Shown piece after piece: positions 58,968-64,000 of a stretch of DNA of 64,000 nt (the first letter of the stretch is position 1; each line of letters starts with the position of its first letter). The position numbers were made by a program, and so were the translations under genes. The stretch is from Buddleja alternifolia (taxonomy: Eukaryota; Streptophyta; Magnoliopsida; Lamiales; Scrophulariaceae), in NCBI GenBank assembly GCA_019426215.1, contig CM033394.1, forward strand, positions 11,118,195-11,182,194, in the 5' to 3' direction. Under the pieces are notes generated by a model, which was not told the DNA's origin, searched no databases, and saw only the letters and a list, made by a program, of their open reading frames with translations.

Positions 58968-59372
58968 TGAGAACCAAGATGAATATAGAAAGCACAAAAA
59001 ATTCATCTTGGATGATAGATATGATATTTTGATACGAAACGGTGATAATGGTTGCGCAAGAACAGTGCTTGTTGTTATAGTTTGAAACCAGTCTTAATTC
59101 TGATGATTGAAATTTGTTGTAGAAACGGAAATACTAAAGACTTGTTTACTAAAATAATAGCCGATAAACATTGACAAGAAGTCTTGTTTTCGAAAGTGTT
59201 CTTATCTTTTTCTCTATTTTCCTAGACGTACTGCATTTTGTGTGTGAAATAGATAGGAACCAGAATTTTGTTATATTCTAATCAAAATTTCCCCACATTT
59301 GCTAATGTTGGGGAGCAAGGTAATTTCTATGCCCCTGTTGTGATTTGATTCGTGATATCCATGAATGTGACA
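58968..59372. other. HAP2 3' flank and convergent intergenic spacer
   Basis: About 400 bp between the HAP2 stop and the stop of the P450 pseudogene on the other strand. It must contain the HAP2 3' UTR, but I cannot place a polyadenylation site with confidence. Confidence 0.5.
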
Positions 59373-60055
59373 TCAAATTCTTGAACTGTCATTTTTTCCT
59401 GACCCTCTTGCTTTCTGTTTCTCCTTTTCAGAGATATGAACGTGATATCCATTAGAAAATTGTAAGCCAGGAGTTCGAAGAATGTCTCCACCTTTGATTG
59501 CTTTCAATCTGACAGATGCAAAAATGTTAGCCTTAATCCAAGCTTCTCATGCATATTTTTTTAGAAAATTTACTGAATTCTCTTTTTCTTACTTGTACTT
59601 GGTTACCAAGCTATGGAGAAAGACAGCCATCTGCACCTTAACCTCGTGCCACCTCCAAATGCCATGAAGTTTCTCGATGCACCATTTGTGTCTATCCCCT
59701 GTAGATATCGTTATTTCCATGATTAAAACATGACATTTAGCAATTTTATCAAATATAATGTGTGATAATTTGTAAATACTTGCCTCCCATCTCCACGGAT
59801 TGAATTCGAGCGGATCTTGTATCTCGTGGGGTTTAAGTGTACAGCCGGAGGACATACCATAACCGCCTAACCAGCTGGAATGGTATATTCTGCACCACAT
59901 AAGAACTGTAAGTTGTCCATATGAACCATTATTGAGTTTCTTATTAAGAATTTAAGGTAAATGTTTGAAGCCTCGCCTTTGTATTTGGTTTCTCTTAGTG
60001 TTTTCCTGAAAATTTCAGGAACTATATTTGCCGGTCTGACTGTTTCATTATGAAC
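59373..60055 (-). pseudogene. CYP87-like cytochrome P450 pseudogene, 3' part only
   Basis: CYP87 enzymes are ER-bound P450s, some of which oxidise sterols or triterpenes. Four exon remnants on the minus strand: 60055-59977 (NIVPEIFRKTLRETKYK), 59889-59784 (YTIPAG, then PPAVHLNP, then DPLEFNPWRWE), 59698-59593 (ASRNFMAFGGG, then KVQMAVFLHSLVTKY) and 59508-59373 (AIKGGDILRTPGLQFSNGY to a TGA). Defects: a TAG where a tryptophan is expected after YTIPAG; a frame change before DPLEF; and deletion of the residues after FGGGTRL that should hold the heme-ligating cysteine. Introns fall at consistent phases. Two donors read GC (GCGAGG, GCAAGT). The N-terminal two-thirds is absent, ending near the Helitron-like start at 60122. 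Confidence 0.85.
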
Positions 60056-60121
60056 TTCAATTCAAAAGATGTTGGAACAATGAGACATTCAATATAATGC
60101 AATAAATCTATATTTATAATA

Positions 60122-62599
60122 TCTATATCTATACTATACTAAAAATATGGATATCTTATTGTTTGTTCCAATTGTGATATTACATTTCTAACCTCAACTA
60201 TCTATTGAAATAACCCTTAATAATAATAATAATAAGAAGAAGAAGAAGAAGAATAAACCTCTCCAACTTCTCATGACCTTTCAGCTACAATGAAAGTTTA
60301 CAGAGTTAATAGGAAATAAAATACTTTCCACCTCCTCACCTTTCATCTACCTACACAAAAGAAAAGATGTTTCAAAATCTCATTGATTGCATTTAAGAAA
60401 TGATGTCTTTCTCTTAACCTTTTCATTTCATCTACTATAAATATTCTCTATCAATTTTTGAATTCCAATGGGCTTTACGGTGAGAAAAATCTCCCAAATA
60501 GAGAATGTGTGGAATCATTAATCTTAATAAAATTCTCTTTATACGTACTCATATTTTGAAGGACAAGGTTGAATTGGAGAAAAGCATTACTGATGAGATC
60601 AAGTTGCTCAATAATGTCTCCTTCCAAGATCAACCATCAAAGCATCAATTTGAATAAAGTCATGATCATATAATGGTGCCGATCCAATGCCCATAAATTT
60701 CAACTTACATTGGTGATGTTTTAGATATATCTAGATTCATGTTCATTGCTATTGACATATGAGAATTGCTAGCCACACATTTTCTCCCATTTAACAAGCC
60801 AACAAAGGCATGGGACGAAAAATGTTAAGATCATTGTTGATGGTGCATGGTTTTACTACTGATGATCTTTCTCAATGCATAAGCAAGGCTTAGGAATCCA
60901 AGTACCACCAAGAAAGCCAATAGACTTTGGGTAGCTTGTAAGGAAAGAATTACAAAGAGGATTTTAATAGAGTATCCAATCCATATACATAGTTTGTTTT
61001 TTGGTCTATTTTAAAGTTATTATCTTTCGGTTTAAAAATAAAGATCTACGATTCATGAATTAAAATATGTTATATGATTTGAATACAAAAGTGCTCTTAA
61101 TTAGTGTTTGACATTATGAATTTCTCATCGTAGTACTACACTTCATTAGAAAGTGTGGGAATGTGTCTTGGTTTGCTGCACTCCCTTAAAACCATCGGGA
61201 GAAGAGTGTAGTAATAGCGTATTTTTTTGTAGTGATAGTATCACTCACTCGGTTATATTCAGAGAAAATAATTTTGATATACTAGATAGAGCTTATGCAA
61301 TAATTTATACTGAAAAAAAGAAATATATATAAGTTGAAGAGTTTAATATTAATTGTCTTTTATTATTTTACGCTCCAAATTAATAATAACAACCATTACA
61401 ATTATTAACATAATAATTGATAGTTGTAATTGCATTTAGGTGGAGAAAAGAGAAATTAGTTGAAGAGTTTTATAATAATTGATTTCTCTCTCAAGTCATT
61501 GAATAATAATATAATAGCTAAGGTGGAAAAAAGAAAAACAAGTTAAAAATCGCATACTAATTAATTTTCTTTTGAAGTATCCATGCTTAGAGTAATAATA
61601 TATAGGAAATCAAGTAGTCGCATCATGTAGAGTCAATATTAAATTATTTTCTATATTTTAAGATCCTAATTTGAGTATGAAACATTGATGAAAGAAACAT
61701 AAAAAATACTATATTATATTTGATACTCTATAAGTTTGATGTATTCTTAATTGTATACTAACAACTCATCATATTTTTCATAAGATAATTTATATTCCAA
61801 AAAAAAAGAAAAAAGAAGCATTTTTTCATTTGGTATATACTAATGATTCAAGCTCTATTAAATCAATATTACATATTAAATAACTATTACATGAAATATG
61901 TGCCACATTGCAAGATGATTTTCTTTGGAACGCCAACTCTATTTTTTCTCTTTTTCGATTTTCTGGAGGAGATCCACTTGTCTCTTTTTTTTGTTTTTTT
62001 AAGGCATTTCTCATCTTCACATTTTCTACTTTCAACATACCTTTGTTTTACTTTATTCTTCGGGTTTATGATTTAGTTTCGCCTTTTTGTTTCCAATTTA
62101 CTAAAGTGATACACTCACTATTAGTTAATTAGGTCATTAATTATAATTGTATAACTTATGATCTTCCCTTCTTTACTAAAGTTTTTTCTTGAATTACTTA
62201 AATCACTTCGGATTCATCCATGAGAAAAGGATGCAACAATTCAAATAGAGTAAGATTGAGAATTTTTTCTCTCTTAGACATCTAACAATTTGTACTGAAA
62301 AACTTTAGATGATTTTAGATCTCCAAAAATTACTATTGAAGAACCACTACACATTAATTTTCAGAAAGAATTTTAATTTCATAATGAACCCCCGATAATA
62401 TATTTGGAGTGCTAATGTCATTTCTCGTCGTTTGATTATTACAAAATTCCATTATATATTAAAATTCTTACAAGATTAGTTATAATATATCTATTTTTTA
62501 TTACAATACTCCTGATTATTTTTGTTCTTAAACACAAAGTTATAAATAAATACAAAAAATGAATGGACATTCACGTGCAACGCACGTGCATTGTACTAA
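60122..62599 (+). mobile_element. Helitron-like non-autonomous segment
   Basis: The left side begins A|TCTATATCTATACTATACT, a common plant Helitron 5' pattern. The right side has a perfect 7-bp hairpin CACGTGC-AAC-GCACGTG (62572-62588) followed 7 bases later by CTAA (62596-62599), matching the hairpin-plus-CTRR 3' end. There is no target duplication, as expected for Helitrons, but the base after CTAA is A rather than the usual T. No Rep/helicase or RPA gene was recognised within. Sequence just right of 62599 resembles the left end again, suggesting a truncated second copy. Confidence 0.45.
60218..60253 (+). repeat. (TAA)n then (GAA)n microsatellite
   Basis: A run of TAA units followed directly by GAA units, a compound simple repeat inside the Helitron-like segment. 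Confidence 0.9.
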
Positions 62600-64000
62600 A
62601 AGTGTGGATAATCTAGGTGTTTCTTCCAATTGTGAATTGTCTTTTCTAACCTTATTGCTAATTACAATTAAACTTAGAATTATATATTACAATTAAAATT
62701 AGAATTTGACATTTATAATTAATGAATAATGATTTCAACTTTCCACCTCTTAATCCAAAAATTGCATGTTTCAACTTTTCACCATGTGCTAAAACTTTTC
62801 ACCTTTCAACTTCTAAACTTATGTTTACCTCTTTATTACAGAACATGTAATAGCAATGTTGGTCTTTTAATTTCCACCTTATGTATAACACTTCAACTTG
62901 TATCATTTTTGCGACTTTATAAATTCTTAGCAAATAGAAGACACAATTAAATATATGAACAAACATTATGTCTGTCGTCAATGAATCTCCATCCCTCCAT
63001 TATCATTCTAACTGCTAAAGTTTAAAGCTAATAACTAACCTTTAGTAGGTAGCTGCCTATTCAGCTACTAATTTATTGATCAATTCATCAAATAAGAGGC
63101 TATATATATGTGTTATTGTTGTTTCACAAAGAGGTGCAGGATTTCTCCTTACAAATCAATATAGATATTATAACAAACACCTTTTTGGCCCTATAAAAGT
63201 GAGCTATCCAAATGATGGATAGTTAACCTCTGCACCCGCCGCTTCTTCTTATGCTTCTCCCACGGAAAGGAGGAATGCCAAGGCTAAGAAAATTACTTTT
63301 TAGTCTTATTTTCCTCCCTTTTATACTTTTTCATTCTTGTGCTAATTGGAATGTTTTTCTTTTTCATTTAGCTGGATTATTTGTAATGTACTTAAATCTA
63401 TGCTGAATTTCGAATTCCAACTGTCTCATTCACCTCTTTACATCGACCCAAGTACATAGTCCTATCAACTAGCAAAAATATATAGCTATGTAATACTTAA
63501 TTTTCAAACTTTGCAACTTCCAGAGTGTTCAACAGTATCTGGAAGAACACTAATTACTTAAATTAATCTATGATGAATGTTGTATTGATGAATGAAGGGG
63601 GTATAATCGTGAACATTTTCTTTCTTCTATTTTTTTCATGAACAAAAAGAGTTATTAATTCCTAAAATAGCTTTTTGGAACCATTTTCAGAACATATAAA
63701 TTACCAAAAAAAAAAAAAGTTTCCAATACTGCTTCTATGAGGAGTGTTTCTAACATATTCTCAATTGCTCAGAATATATATTAATAACAATTTATGTGTG
63801 TGTGAAAGATGGCATAAGTAATCAATATTTGAAAATACTTACATGGGAATCAACCATTTCATGTGAAAGACGTCAACTACTTTCCCAAAATGTTTATCTT
63901 TTACTATAAAAGTATATTTTTATTGTTTACTCTGATTATATTACCCTCTATTTTAATTGAAGAATATATATTCATGAAACTTAACACCACCATCCTAATT
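62600..64000. other. AT-rich intergenic, no gene
   Basis: The first about 100 bases resemble the start of the Helitron-like segment (TTCTTCCAATTGTGAATTG against TTGTTCCAATTGTGATATT). The remainder holds only short low-complexity frames and homopolymer runs, such as poly(A) near 63706-63718. Confidence 0.5.

Noticed and set aside
1..64000. A new defence, toxin or secondary-metabolism system
   Set aside because: The window is mobile DNA plus one conserved fertility gene and one P450 relic. No co-oriented cluster of unknown genes is present.

Overview
This window is nuclear DNA from a flowering plant, most likely a eudicot. The evidence is one complete multi-exon plant gene (HAP2/GCS1), a P450 pseudogene of the plant CYP87 type, and a dense, AT-rich mass of plant retrotransposons, MITEs, a SINE, LINEs and a TRIM. 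I see no bacterial genes, CRISPR arrays, rRNA genes or functional tRNA genes.

Region by region. (1) Positions 1-12620 hold one old plus-strand Ty1/copia element (Copia-1). Its 5' LTR is cut by the window edge; its 3' LTR is complete. Its unusually long leader was invaded by two hAT-type MITEs, one of which contains a further MITE, and by a 3.4 kb solo LTR. All four insertions keep exact target-site duplications. (2) Positions 12709-19570 hold a solo copia LTR on the minus strand, a long-TIR MITE, a complete 793-bp TRIM, a minus-strand LINE tail and a complete tRNA-derived SINE. (3) Positions 19577-25760 hold a nearly full-length but broken L1-type LINE with gag-like ORF1, endonuclease, reverse transcriptase, zf-RVT and RNase H regions. 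(4) Positions 25761-32416 are AT-rich with MITE remnants and a recent 186-bp tandem duplication. (5) Positions 32417-48417 hold a second, minus-strand copia element (Copia-2). Its left LTR carries a long-TIR, probably Mutator-like, element. Its right LTR was split by a very young 6.1 kb Athila-type element (42128-48228) with near-identical LTRs and no pol. (6) Positions 48420-50390 are repeats and a MITE. (7) Positions 50525-58967 hold HAP2/GCS1, the sperm membrane fusogen, in 18 inferred exons (701 codons), with a GC-AG intron and an intronic MITE. (8) Positions 59373-60055 hold a convergent CYP87-like pseudogene that has lost its heme cysteine, followed by a Helitron-like segment (about 60122-62599) and featureless AT-rich DNA.

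The only gene that looks functional is HAP2/GCS1. Everything else is mobile DNA, and the value of the window lies in reading the order of insertions. I did not find a convincing new biological system. The items most worth checking are the HAP2 promoter motifs and GC-AG intron, the young non-autonomous Athila-like element with its own uncharacterised ORFs, a tandem array of TATA-bearing LTR-like units, and the Helitron/P450 junction.
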